Assembly: GCA_040752025.1 (NCBI GenBank)
Contig: JBFMFR010000075.1
Span: forward strand, 1 to 21,879
Length of the DNA stretch: 21,879 bases
Reading direction: 5' to 3'
Source of the DNA: JBFMFR01 sp040752025
Lineage (GTDB): Bacteria > Chloroflexota > Anaerolineae > Anaerolineales > UBA4823
In this document: positions 13,340-20,094 of the stretch, in pieces
Position numbering within the stretch: position 1 is the first letter of the stretch
Layout of the letters: each line of letters starts with the position of its first letter
The notes under the pieces: model-generated
The model's input: only the letters and a program-made list of their open reading frames with translations
Told to the model about the DNA's origin: nothing
Database searches by the model: none
Translations under genes and position numbers: made by a program

Positions 13340-13744
13340 ATGGCTCAGAGTGTACGCTCAGCGCGCCGTAAGAGCGGTGCGAAAAAGGTAAAGCGAACGC
13401 TGTCCGCAGGACAGGTTCATGTGTTCGCGACATTCAATAATACGATTGTCACCGTGACCGATGCCCAGGGCAACACGATTGCCTGGGGTAGTGCAGGCTC
13501 TGCCGGTTTCAAAGGCTCGCGCAAGAGCACGCCTTTTGCAGCACGCCTGGCAGCAGAACAGGCGATCAAGGCTGCGATGGCGATGGGTTTGCAGGAAGTG
13601 GATTTGTTTGTCAAAGGTCCTGGCCCGGGTCGCGAGTCTGCGATTCGTGCGGTTCAATCCATGGGACTGAAGGTAACTTCCATTTCCGATATGACCCCTG
13701 TACCGCATAATGGGTGCCGGCCGCCCAAGAAACGCCGCGTGTAA
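13340..13744 (+). CDS. rpsK: 30S ribosomal protein S11
   Basis: S11 forms part of the platform around the mRNA exit and E site. The 134-residue product has a basic N-terminus (SARRKSGAKKVKRTLSAGQVH), then ATFNNTIVTVTDAQGNTIAW and KSTPFAARLAAEQAIKAAM, followed by GPGPGRESAIRAVQSMGLK. It ends DMTPVPHNGCRPPKKRRV, the diagnostic tail that includes the Asn-Gly pair. Length is normal. GAGG (13332-13335) is 4 bases before the ATG. rpsD begins 28 bases later. The unusual feature is the long structured gap before it. Confidence 0.98.
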   Translation: MAQSVRSARRKSGAKKVKRTLSAGQVHVFATFNNTIVTVTDAQGNTIAWGSAGSAGFKGSRKSTPFAARLAAEQAIKAAMAMGLQEVDLFVKGPGPGRESAIRAVQSMGLKVTSISDMTPVPHNGCRPPKKRRV

Positions 13745-13772
13745 ATTTTAGGAAGGAAGAGGTAGATATCAT

Positions 13773-14411
13773 ATGGCTAAGTATCGTGGGCCAGTGTGTA
13801 GGTTATGCCGGCGAGAGGGTGAGAAGCTATTCCTGAAAGGGGAGCGCTGTTTCACGCCCAAATGCTCTTTCGAGCGCCGGAATTATGCTCCCGGCCAACA
13901 TGGTAAGGGTGCTCAGTTTCGGCGGCGACGTGACTCGGACTACAATCGCCAGTTACGCGCCAAGCAGAAAGCGCGCCGGATCTACGGCATTTTGGAACGC
14001 CAGTTCCGACGTTATTATCAGGTTTCTTTGACTCGCCGCGGGCTTACTGGTCTGAACCTTTTGCAGATCCTTGAATCTCGCCTGGATAATGTGATCTATC
14101 GCCTGGGTTATGCTGACAGCCGTTCTCAGGCTCGCCTGCTGGTAACGCATGGTCATTTTTCCGTAAATGGTCGTCGCACGGATGTGCCCTCTATGCTGGT
14201 TTCCCAGGGAGACGTGATATCTGTGCGCGATGGGTCTCGGAAGCGAACTTACTTCAAGGACCTGGCCGCGTTGGCAGAAGACAAGAACGTGCCTGCCTGG
14301 CTTAGCCGCGATCTGAAAACGCTCTCTGGAACGCTTATCCGGCTTCCAGAACGTGCAGAGATTGACGGTAATCTAAGCGAGCAGTTGATCGTTGAGTACT
14401 ACTCGCGATAA
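13773..14411 (+). CDS. rpsD: 30S ribosomal protein S4, zinc-binding form
   Basis: S4 initiates small-subunit assembly; in several bacteria it controls the alpha operon or its own mRNA. The 212-residue product begins MAKYRGPVCRLCRREG. It has an N-terminal zinc site of C9, C12, C26 and C31, then PGQHGKGAQFRRRRDSDY and KQKARRIYGILERQFRRYY. The S4 RNA-binding domain (about 100-165) includes SRLDNVIYRLGYADSRSQAR. It ends EQLIVEYYSR, the normal S4 tail. All four cysteines are present, so it is the C+ form. The binding site is AGAGGTAG near 13758-13765. It is immediately upstream of the rpoA leader. Confidence 0.97.
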   Translation: MAKYRGPVCRLCRREGEKLFLKGERCFTPKCSFERRNYAPGQHGKGAQFRRRRDSDYNRQLRAKQKARRIYGILERQFRRYYQVSLTRRGLTGLNLLQILESRLDNVIYRLGYADSRSQARLLVTHGHFSVNGRRTDVPSMLVSQGDVISVRDGSRKRTYFKDLAALAEDKNVPAWLSRDLKTLSGTLIRLPERAEIDGNLSEQLIVEYYSR

Positions 14412-14505
14412 GCCATTCGGGTTGATACGATTTTGCGTTGGCTTCTGTTTAGGATATGCCTGCGTGGAGCGTATCGTGAGATGCGAATTGGGGATGAGGT
14501 GAACC
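14412..14505 (+). promoter_or_regulatory. Spacer before rpoA with an inverted repeat
   Basis: These 94 bases contain no gene. GATACG (14424-14429) pairs with CGTATC (14470-14475), extended by one T-G pair (14423 with 14476), around a 40-base loop. A GAGGTG site (14496-14501) precedes the rpoA GTG by 4 bases. TTGATA (14422-14427) resembles a -35 box but no -10 element lies at a proper distance. The structure is weaker than those before rpsK and rplP; a control role is speculative. Confidence 0.25.
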
Positions 14506-15480
14506 GTGATAGGTTTGAGTAACATGGTAACGCCGAAGATTGAGCGCGAAGCTGAGGCGCGCAATTACGGCAAATTCGTTATAAGCCCGCTGGAGCGTGG
14601 GTATGGAGTCACGCTGGGCAATGCTCTTCGCAGGGTATTGCTTTCCTCCCTGGAGGGCGCAGCGGTCACCTCGATACGCATTGCGGATGTGCAACATGAA
14701 TTCAGCGATATCCCTGGGGTACGTGAAGACGTAATCCGGGTCATGTTGCAGATCAAGCAATTGCGGATGAAATTGTACGATGTGGATACGGCCCGCTTGC
14801 ATTTGGATGTGCGTGGCAGTGGATCGGTGACAGCCGGTGATATTATTGCTCCCCCAGAAGTAGAGATCATGAATCCTGATCTCTATCTGTTCTCGGTGGA
14901 CGATAGCAATGCTCACCTGGAGATTGAGATGACCGTCGAGCGCGGCCGGGGATACTCCCCTGCTGATGATCGTATCGGGCGTCTGCCGATTGGTGAGCTG
15001 CCTGTGGATGCGATCTATAGCCCGATCCGACGCGTGAACTGGAATGTTGGTTACGCCCGCGTGGGGCAAAGCACGAACTATGATAAGCTGATCCTCGAGA
15101 TCTGGACGGATGGTACCATTGGACCAGAGCAATCTTTGAGCACGAGCGCCAAGGTCATTATCGATCATTTGCGCTACATTGCTGGGATTAGCGAAGAGTC
15201 CTTGGCTGCCATCGCTCTGGAGGAGGAAGAAGGCAGTCGCCTGACCAGCGAGATGATCGAGACGCCGATCGAGAACCTGGATCTATCAGTGCGCGTGTTC
15301 AACTCTTTGAAGCGCACAGGGATCACTACAGTGGGCGAGGTGTTGGAGTTGCTGGAAAAGGGCGATGAGGCGGTCATGTCCATCCGCAATTTTGGAGAGA
15401 AGAGCCTGGACGAGCTGCGACAGAAGATGCGCGAGAAGGGCTATCTCAAAGACGGAAATGACAACGAAGCGGAGTTATAA
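14506..15480 (+). CDS. rpoA: DNA-directed RNA polymerase subunit alpha
   Basis: Alpha nucleates RNA polymerase assembly and contacts promoter UP elements. The 324-residue product has an N-terminal domain with YGVTLGNALRRVLLSSLEGAA and GRGYSPAD, the assembly and dimer region. A flexible linker leads to the C-terminal domain from about 258. The residues equivalent to E. coli R265, N268, K271, G296, K298, S299 and E302 are all present (R263, N266, K269, G297, K299, S300, E303), so DNA contact should be normal. I take the GTG at 14506 with GAGGTG 4 bases upstream; the ATG at 14524 is an alternative that would remove six residues. rplQ follows after 2 bases. Confidence 0.97.
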   Translation: MIGLSNMVTPKIEREAEARNYGKFVISPLERGYGVTLGNALRRVLLSSLEGAAVTSIRIADVQHEFSDIPGVREDVIRVMLQIKQLRMKLYDVDTARLHLDVRGSGSVTAGDIIAPPEVEIMNPDLYLFSVDDSNAHLEIEMTVERGRGYSPADDRIGRLPIGELPVDAIYSPIRRVNWNVGYARVGQSTNYDKLILEIWTDGTIGPEQSLSTSAKVIIDHLRYIAGISEESLAAIALEEEEGSRLTSEMIETPIENLDLSVRVFNSLKRTGITTVGEVLELLEKGDEAVMSIRNFGEKSLDELRQKMREKGYLKDGNDNEAEL

Positions 15481-15482
15481 CG

Positions 15483-15860
15483 ATGCGACATAGAGTAGCA
15501 GGACACAAACTGAGCCGCAGTAAAGATGAACGCTCTGCGTTGCGGCGGATCTTGGTCAAGCAATTGTTTGAACATGAGCGCATTCGCACCACTCGCGCCA
15601 AGGCGGAAGCCGTGCGCGGGCAGGCGGAGCGCTTGATCACCCTGGCAAAGCGGGGCAACGAAGCCGGCGATGCGAAGATGGTTCACGCTCGTCGACTGGC
15701 TGCTGCCCGGCTGAGCGATCCAGCGGCCGTAAAAAAGCTGTTCGATGATATCGCGCCGCGCTATGAGAGCCGCCAGGGCGGTTATACCCGTATGATCAAA
15801 CTCGGCCCGCGCATGGGCGATTCGGCTGAGATGGTTATTTTAGAGTTGGTTGAAGGTTAA
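15483..15860 (+). CDS. rplQ: 50S ribosomal protein L17
   Basis: L17 is a large-subunit protein near the tunnel exit. The 125-residue product starts MRHRVAGHKLSRSKDERSAL. It includes ILVKQLFEHERIRTTRAKAEAVRGQAERLI, then a central LAKRGN and SDPAAVKKLFDDIAPRYESRQGGYTRM. It closes PRMGDSAEMVILELVE, typical of the bacterial family. Length is normal without a long C-terminal extension. GGAG (15471-15474), inside the end of rpoA, is 8 bases before the ATG. The gap of 38 bases that follows contains two small palindromes before truA. Confidence 0.98.
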   Translation: MRHRVAGHKLSRSKDERSALRRILVKQLFEHERIRTTRAKAEAVRGQAERLITLAKRGNEAGDAKMVHARRLAAARLSDPAAVKKLFDDIAPRYESRQGGYTRMIKLGPRMGDSAEMVILELVEG

Positions 15861-15865
15861 CTGGG

Positions 15866-15888
15866 TACTAGTATCTAGCGTTTGCTAG
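15866..15888 (+). repeat. Adjacent palindromes upstream of truA
   Basis: TACTAGTA (15866-15873) is a perfect palindrome, and CTAGC (15875-15879) with GCTAG (15884-15888) forms a hairpin around GTTT. The two lie in the 38-base rplQ-truA gap, 10 bases before the truA ATG. No T-run follows, so it is not a typical terminator. It may be an mRNA processing or translational element, or chance. Confidence 0.3.
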
Positions 15889-15898
15889 CTATCCAGGA

Positions 15899-16642
15899 AT
15901 GGCACGTTACCAGGTTATCATCGCTTACGACGGCACGGACTTTTACGGCTTTCAGCGCCAGGCCAACGAAAGCCGTACCGTGCAAGGTGTAGTGGAAACA
16001 GCGCTGCAACGGATTGGCTGGCAAGGCCGGTCGATCCTGGCTGCTGGGCGTACGGATACGGGTGTACACGCTTCAGGACAGGTTGTATCGTTCGACCTGG
16101 AATGGGCGCACCCTGCCGGGGCCTTGCAGTCAGCGCTCAACGCCAATTTGCCGCCTGATGTGGCAGTCCAGTTGGTGTTGGAGACGCGAGCAGATTTCCA
16201 TCCGCGTTACGATGCGGTGGAACGCTGTTACCGCTATCGCATCTTCTGCCAGCCGGTGCGCGATCCTTTGCGCGAGCGCTATGCCTGGCGGGTTTGGCCG
16301 GATGTGGAGATAGAACGCTTGCAGCAAGCCGCCGCATACTTGATTGGCACCCATGATTTCGGCGCCTTTGGCACCCCGCCCCGGGCCGGAGGCACATCCA
16401 TTCGCAGTGTTTCTCGAGCCACCTGGTGGCAGGAACCGGATGGGCTGGTTTTCGAAATTTGGGCTGATGCGTATCTGTATCACATGGTGCGCAGGTTGGT
16501 CGGGTTTCAGGTGGCAATCGGGCAGGGAGCGTTACTGCCCGGGAGCCTGGAAGAGCTTTTTGAGAGTGAAGCCAAATCGCTTGTCCAGATGATGGCACCC
16601 CCGCAAGGATTGTGCCTGGTCGAAGTACGATATCGGAAGTAA
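15899..16642 (+). CDS. truA: tRNA pseudouridine synthase A
   Basis: TruA converts uridines 38-40 of tRNA anticodon stems to pseudouridine. The 247-residue product begins YQVIIAYDGTDFYGFQRQ and has AAGRTDTGVHASGQV, with the catalytic aspartate at D53. Other family blocks are FHPRYDAVERCYRYRIF, GTHDFGAFGTPP and YLYHMVRRLVGFQVAIGQG. Length is normal. The ATG at 15899 is the only start in the frame after a stop at 15869-15871, yet AGGA sits just one base before it, so the ribosome binding site is poor. Placement of truA between rplQ and rplM is common in Gram-positive-like genomes. Confidence 0.97.
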   Translation: MARYQVIIAYDGTDFYGFQRQANESRTVQGVVETALQRIGWQGRSILAAGRTDTGVHASGQVVSFDLEWAHPAGALQSALNANLPPDVAVQLVLETRADFHPRYDAVERCYRYRIFCQPVRDPLRERYAWRVWPDVEIERLQQAAAYLIGTHDFGAFGTPPRAGGTSIRSVSRATWWQEPDGLVFEIWADAYLYHMVRRLVGFQVAIGQGALLPGSLEELFESEAKSLVQMMAPPQGLCLVEVRYRK

Positions 16643-16734
16643 GCCAGATACCTGATCGTGAAAGATCATGACCAGATGACTACGGCGAAGGCTGGCACGG
16701 GCGTTGCCCCTCGTCGACAAGTGGAGAGATGAGC
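16643..16734 (+). promoter_or_regulatory. Spacer before rplM with two small hairpins
   Basis: The spacer holds TGATC (16653-16657) with GATCA (16664-16668) around six bases, and GGGC (16699-16702) with GCCC (16706-16709) around GTT. The second hairpin is 14 bases before the rplM Shine-Dalgarno sequence. L13 leader RNAs are known upstream of rplM in Firmicutes, but I cannot align this sequence to that family by eye. No promoter boxes were found. Confidence 0.25.
16723..16726 (+). promoter_or_regulatory. Shine-Dalgarno sequence favouring the GTG start of rplM
   Basis: GGAG at 16723-16726 is 8 bases before the GTG at 16735 but only 2 bases before the ATG at 16729. The spacing favours the GTG. 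The resulting MDKTYIPK opening also looks more like other L13 proteins. Confidence 0.5.
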
Positions 16735-17178
16735 GTGGATAAAACTTATATACCAAAAGCAGGCGATATCACCCAGGAATGGTTTTTGGTGGATGCCAAT
16801 GATCAGAACCTGGGGCGTTTGGCCTCTCAGATCGCCAGAATCTTGCTTGGCAAGCACAAACCGAACTTCACCCCTGGGATGGAGACCGGAGATTTTGTAG
16901 TGGTGATCAACTGTGAGCGGATACGTGTGACGGGCAATAAGCTAGACAGTAAGTTCTACTACCGCCATTCACAGTACCCGGGTGGTTTGACCACTACCAG
17001 CCTGCGCCAGCAATTGCAAAAGCATCCGGATCGTGTGATCCGTAGTGCTGTGTGGGGTATGTTGCCTCATAACAAATATGGCCGCGAAGTGATCAAGAAT
17101 CTCAAGGTGTACGCTGGTCCTGAGCATCCTCATGATGCGCAGCAGCCGAAACCGTGGGTGATCGGCGCTGGTAATTAG
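16735..17178 (+). CDS. rplM: 50S ribosomal protein L13
   Basis: L13 is an early-assembly protein of the large subunit. The product is 147 residues from the GTG at 16735 (149 from the ATG at 16729). It has KTYIPKAGDITQEWFLVDANDQNLGRLAS, then GKHKPNFTPGMETGDFVVVINCE, VTGNKLDSKFYYRHSQYPGG and the WGMLPHNKYGREVIKNLKVYAG block. All are L13 signatures. The tail HPHDAQQPKPWVIGAGN is typical. Ribosome-binding-site spacing favours the GTG; the ATG cannot be excluded. It is paired with rpsI after 53 bases, the universal L13-S9 order. Confidence 0.96.
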   Translation: MDKTYIPKAGDITQEWFLVDANDQNLGRLASQIARILLGKHKPNFTPGMETGDFVVVINCERIRVTGNKLDSKFYYRHSQYPGGLTTTSLRQQLQKHPDRVIRSAVWGMLPHNKYGREVIKNLKVYAGPEHPHDAQQPKPWVIGAGN

Positions 17179-17231
17179 TTGGCGCCGACAGATAATCGGT
17201 GCTGGCAGGAAATTGGTAAGGAGTAATTAAT

Positions 17232-17627
17232 ATGGCAGTTCAGTATTACGAAGGCGTTGGTCGGCGCAAGGAAGCTACTGCTCGCGTGCGAGTTATGAAT
17301 GGCTCCGGGAAATTCGTTGTCAATGAGAAACCTGCTGAAGTTTACTTCACTCGCATTGGCGATGTTGAGGCGTTGTTGGCCCCTTTGCAGTCGTCTGGTG
17401 AGAACCCCCAGCAATTGGATATCACCGTAGTGGTCAAGGGCGGTGGTGTTACGGGCCAGGTTGGAGCCGTGCAATTGGGCATTGCCCGGGCGCTGGTGAA
17501 GATGAACCCGGACTATCGCATGTCGATGCGCAAGGGTGGCTTCCTGACGCGCGATGCTCGCGCCAAGGAACGCAAGAAACCAGGCCTCAAGCGCGCTCGC
17601 AAGGCCCCGACCTACACCAAGCGCTAG
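17232..17627 (+). CDS. rpsI: 30S ribosomal protein S9
   Basis: S9 reaches the P-site tRNA with its C-terminal tail. The 131-residue product has QYYEGVGRRKEATARVRVMNG, then a VVVKGGGVTGQVGAVQLGIARAL block and LTRDARAKERKKPGLKRARK, ending PTYTKR. The Lys-Arg end is conserved in all S9 proteins. AAGGAG (17218-17223) lies 8 bases before the ATG. It is the last gene of the cluster, followed within 20 bases by a very long terminator-like hairpin. Confidence 0.98.
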   Translation: MAVQYYEGVGRRKEATARVRVMNGSGKFVVNEKPAEVYFTRIGDVEALLAPLQSSGENPQQLDITVVVKGGGVTGQVGAVQLGIARALVKMNPDYRMSMRKGGFLTRDARAKERKKPGLKRARKAPTYTKR

Positions 17628-17646
17628 GTCTGCTTCGGGAATCTAC

Positions 17647-17714
17647 AACGTAATGCGTGCCGTGTGATGCGCACAGGGAAGGGTGCATTACACGGGGCGC
17701 ATTACGTTTTGGTT
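17647..17714 (+). terminator. Long hairpin and T-rich tail ending the ribosomal cluster
   Basis: AACGTAATGCG (17647-17657) is a perfect inverted match to CGCATTACGTT (17698-17708). Inside, CCGTGT (17660-17665) pairs with ACACGG (17690-17695) and ATGC (17667-17670) with GCAT (17685-17688). The stem is about 25 pairs with a single G-G mismatch and a few G-U pairs, around a loop near 17673-17682. A T-rich GTTTTGGTTTAATTT tract starts at 17706. This fits a Rho-independent terminator after rpsI. The arms also contain internal repeats (GTAATGCG and GTGATGCG), so alternative folds exist. Confidence 0.8.
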
Positions 17715-17746
17715 TAATTTCAACGAACATTGTAAGTGATCAAGCT

Positions 17747-19201
17747 ATGGATTTCACAGGAATAACTTTGTTGGGGCTTGGCCCTGGTGATCCGGACTTA
17801 CTCACGCAGCAGGCGTGGCGAATCCTGGCAAGCAGCCAGGAAATCTACCTGCGCACACGACATCATCCGGTTGTCGGTGGCTTTCCTGAGGGTCTGCAGG
17901 TGCACTCCTTCGATGCGCTTTATGAAAATGGGGCGAGTTTCGAAGATGTTTATGAAAGCATCATCGTAGAGGTTTTATCTCTGGGCCGCCGGCCACAAGG
18001 GGTGATTTATGCAGTGCCTGGTCATCCATTTGTCGCCGAAGCCACCGCGCCGGAAATCGCCCGGCGCGCGCGCATTGAGGGTTTGCCTGTGCAGGTGGTG
18101 GAAGGCCTGAGCTTTCTGGAGCCGGTTTGCACCGCGGTGCTTCAGGATCCTTTTCCGCACACGGTCTTGATCGATGCGCTGGAATTGACCGCCAAGCATG
18201 TGCCTGTTTTTTCCCCGGATGCGCCAGCCATCATCGCTCAGATCCATTCTAAGATGGTAGCGGCCGATGTAAAGCTCACTTTGAACGCGCTTTACCCGGA
18301 TGAGCACCAAGTTGTGCTGGTTCACGCAGCAGGAACGCCACAGCAGGTAGTAGAAAACCTGGCTTTGTATGAGATCGACCGCAGCGCCCACATCGGGCTG
18401 CTAACCGCGCTTTACGTGCCTCCACTTGGCCCGGCAACCTCCTTTGAGGCTTTTCAAGAAGTGATTGCGCGTTTGCGCGCACCAGACGGTTGCCCGTGGG
18501 ATCGCGAGCAAACCCACCAGAGCCTGCGCTCGCAGCTTGTCGAGGAAACCTATGAGGTTCTGGCGGCGTTGGATGCTGGTGACGTGGAATTGCTACGTGA
18601 AGAATTGGGGGATTTGCTGCTGCACATTGTGATGCATGCACAGATTGCATCAGAGTACGGTGAATTCACTATGGCCGAAGTATTGCAGGGAATCAATGCC
18701 AAACTTGTCCACCGTCACCCGCACGTCTTTGGTGAGTTGCAAGTGGAGAATGTCCAAAGCGTGTTGCAGAATTGGGAGCGCTTGAAAGCTGATGAGCGCG
18801 CCGCCAACCACAAGGCGGATAAAGGCCTTTTAGACGGTGTGGCGCTGGCGCTACCCGCCCTGGTGCAGGCCGAGCAATATCAACAGCGCGCTGCCCGAGT
18901 GGGCTTTGATTGGCCTGAATTGCAGGGGGTATTGGACAAGCTGGATGAAGAGCTGCGTGAAGTACAGGAGGCTGTTGGGGATGTCGAGCGCTTTGCAGAA
19001 GTAGGCGATTTGCTGTTCGCTGCGGTCAATATGGCGCGCTGGTACAAGGTCGATGCGGAAAGCGCTTTACGCGAAGCCAATGCACGCTTCCGCAAACGCT
19101 TTAGCTATATCGAGAAAGCAGCCCGTGAGCAGGAGCGCTCGGTCTCGGACTTATCGTTGGACGAAATGGAAGCTTTGTGGCGGGCCGCCAAGAAGATTTA
19201 A
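17747..19201 (+). CDS. YabN-type fusion: tetrapyrrole-methylase-like domain plus MazG nucleotide pyrophosphohydrolase
   Basis: The 484-residue product joins two domains. Residues 1-225 resemble the SAM-dependent tetrapyrrole methylase fold, with LLGLGPGDPDLLT (8-20) and YAVPGHPFVAEAT (88-100). Residues 235-484 are a MazG hydrolase, which removes pyrophosphate from nucleoside triphosphates. It carries CPWDREQTHQSLR (249-261), the E266-E267-x2-E270 and E286-x2-D289 metal-binding set and a second helical half (400-460) with EVGDLLFAAVNMARWY. B. subtilis YabN has this fusion; the role of the methylase half is unknown. The start at 17747 is chosen because conserved text begins there; upstream codons run into the terminator hairpin. 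The ribosome binding site is weak (AAGTGA). The gene is independent of the ribosomal operon. Confidence 0.92.
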   Translation: MDFTGITLLGLGPGDPDLLTQQAWRILASSQEIYLRTRHHPVVGGFPEGLQVHSFDALYENGASFEDVYESIIVEVLSLGRRPQGVIYAVPGHPFVAEATAPEIARRARIEGLPVQVVEGLSFLEPVCTAVLQDPFPHTVLIDALELTAKHVPVFSPDAPAIIAQIHSKMVAADVKLTLNALYPDEHQVVLVHAAGTPQQVVENLALYEIDRSAHIGLLTALYVPPLGPATSFEAFQEVIARLRAPDGCPWDREQTHQSLRSQLVEETYEVLAALDAGDVELLREELGDLLLHIVMHAQIASEYGEFTMAEVLQGINAKLVHRHPHVFGELQVENVQSVLQNWERLKADERAANHKADKGLLDGVALALPALVQAEQYQQRAARVGFDWPELQGVLDKLDEELREVQEAVGDVERFAEVGDLLFAAVNMARWYKVDAESALREANARFRKRFSYIEKAAREQERSVSDLSLDEMEALWRAAKKI

Positions 19202-19227
19202 CGGGGGCGAGTGCGCACTCACCCCCG
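19202..19227. terminator. Hairpin between convergent genes
   Basis: CGGGGG (19202-19207) pairs with CCCCCG (19222-19227), and GAGTGC (19209-19214) with GCACTC (19215-19220), with one C-A mismatch between them. This is a near-perfect 26-base palindrome starting at the base after the mazG stop and ending 7 bases from the stop of the minus-strand AIM24 gene. There is no clear T-run on the + side; on the minus side a short T-rich stretch follows. It probably serves as a shared terminator or RNA 3'-end protector, though the loop must open to form a hairpin. Confidence 0.5.
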
Positions 19228-19234
19228 CATGAAC

Positions 19235-20011
19235 TTAGAAATTCCGGTCGCCGCCCAAAATACCGCCGAGCAGATCGCCGCCAAGCCCGGCTACGCCTGG
19301 TTTCTCATCAACTTTGCGAGTACGGGCTGCCGCGAAGATGCGGTCCGCCAACCGGGAGAAAGGCAGGCTTTGCAGGTAAACTCTGCCAGGGCCAGTTAAC
19401 CTGGCTAGGAACAGGCCTTCACCGCCGAACAATGCGTTTCTGAATCCGCCCACAAATTGGATATCGTAGTTTACGGTGGTGGCGAATGCCACCAGGCAGC
19501 CGGTATCCACGCGCAAAGTTTCACCAGGCGCCAGGGTCTTGTCAATAATCGTGCCGCCAGCGTGGACGAAGGCCAGTCCATTGCCAGTCAGGCGCTGCAA
19601 GATGAAACCTTCTCCGCCAAAAAGCCCGGCTCCAATGCGCTTGGTCAGCGCGATTTCGACTTCGATCCCTTGGGCTGCGCACAGGAATGAATCTTTCTGG
19701 CACAGGATATTCCCATTGAAAGAAGGCAGGTCGATGGGGATGATCTTGCCAGGGTAAGGAGCGGCGAAGGCTACTCGCCGTTTACCATCGCGGGCAGTGT
19801 TTACAAAGGAAGTAATGAAGAAGCTCTCGCCTGTGACCATGCGCTTGAGGCCGGAAAATATGCCACTTCCGGTGGAAGTCTGCATTTCGATGCCATTTTC
19901 CATGTAGGTCATGGTGCCGGCCTCGGCGCGCACCCCTTCACCGGGATCTAGTTCTACCTCTATCAGTTGCAGATCATCGCCGAAGATTTCGTAATCAATT
20001 ACATCTGACAT
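19235..20011 (-). CDS. AIM24/TIGR00266-family protein of unknown function
   Basis: This 258-residue protein belongs to the family named after yeast AIM24 (COG2013, TIGR00266). Its function in bacteria is not established. The N-terminal part has DLQLIEVELDPGEGVRAEAGTM, typical of the family. Two internal copies of a glycine motif appear: LFGGEGFILQRLTG at 130-143 and LFGGEGLFLARLTG at 194-207, consistent with a repeated beta fold. The last 20 residues are a Gly- and Leu-rich tail (GVAGLGGDLLGGILGG). There is no signal peptide or membrane segment. The ATG at 20011 has AAAGGAGA about 7 bases upstream on the minus strand. It lies 83 bases downstream of the transporter gene on the same strand, so co-transcription is possible. 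Confidence 0.9.
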   Translation of the reverse strand: MSDVIDYEIFGDDLQLIEVELDPGEGVRAEAGTMTYMENGIEMQTSTGSGIFSGLKRMVTGESFFITSFVNTARDGKRRVAFAAPYPGKIIPIDLPSFNGNILCQKDSFLCAAQGIEVEIALTKRIGAGLFGGEGFILQRLTGNGLAFVHAGGTIIDKTLAPGETLRVDTGCLVAFATTVNYDIQFVGGFRNALFGGEGLFLARLTGPGRVYLQSLPFSRLADRIFAAARTRKVDEKPGVAGLGGDLLGGILGGDRNF

Positions 20012-20094
20012 GATTTTTCTCCTTTCGCTAATCTGGTGCTGTTAACTATACGGTAGATTGCCCTGAAAGTTGCCCATTCAGTCATACCAAAGCG

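Noticed and set aside
14422..14455. Promoter before rpoA (TTGATA and TAGGAT)
   Set aside because: The spacing is 22 bases, too long for a sigma70-type promoter.
17709..17737. Possible promoter for the MazG gene (TTGGTT and TGTAAG)
   Set aside because: Each box matches poorly (three and four of six), and the T-rich tract is better explained as a terminator tail.
17657..17746. Earlier start for the MazG fusion
   Set aside because: These codons lie in the terminator hairpin and its T-rich tail; conserved methylase-like sequence begins at 17747.
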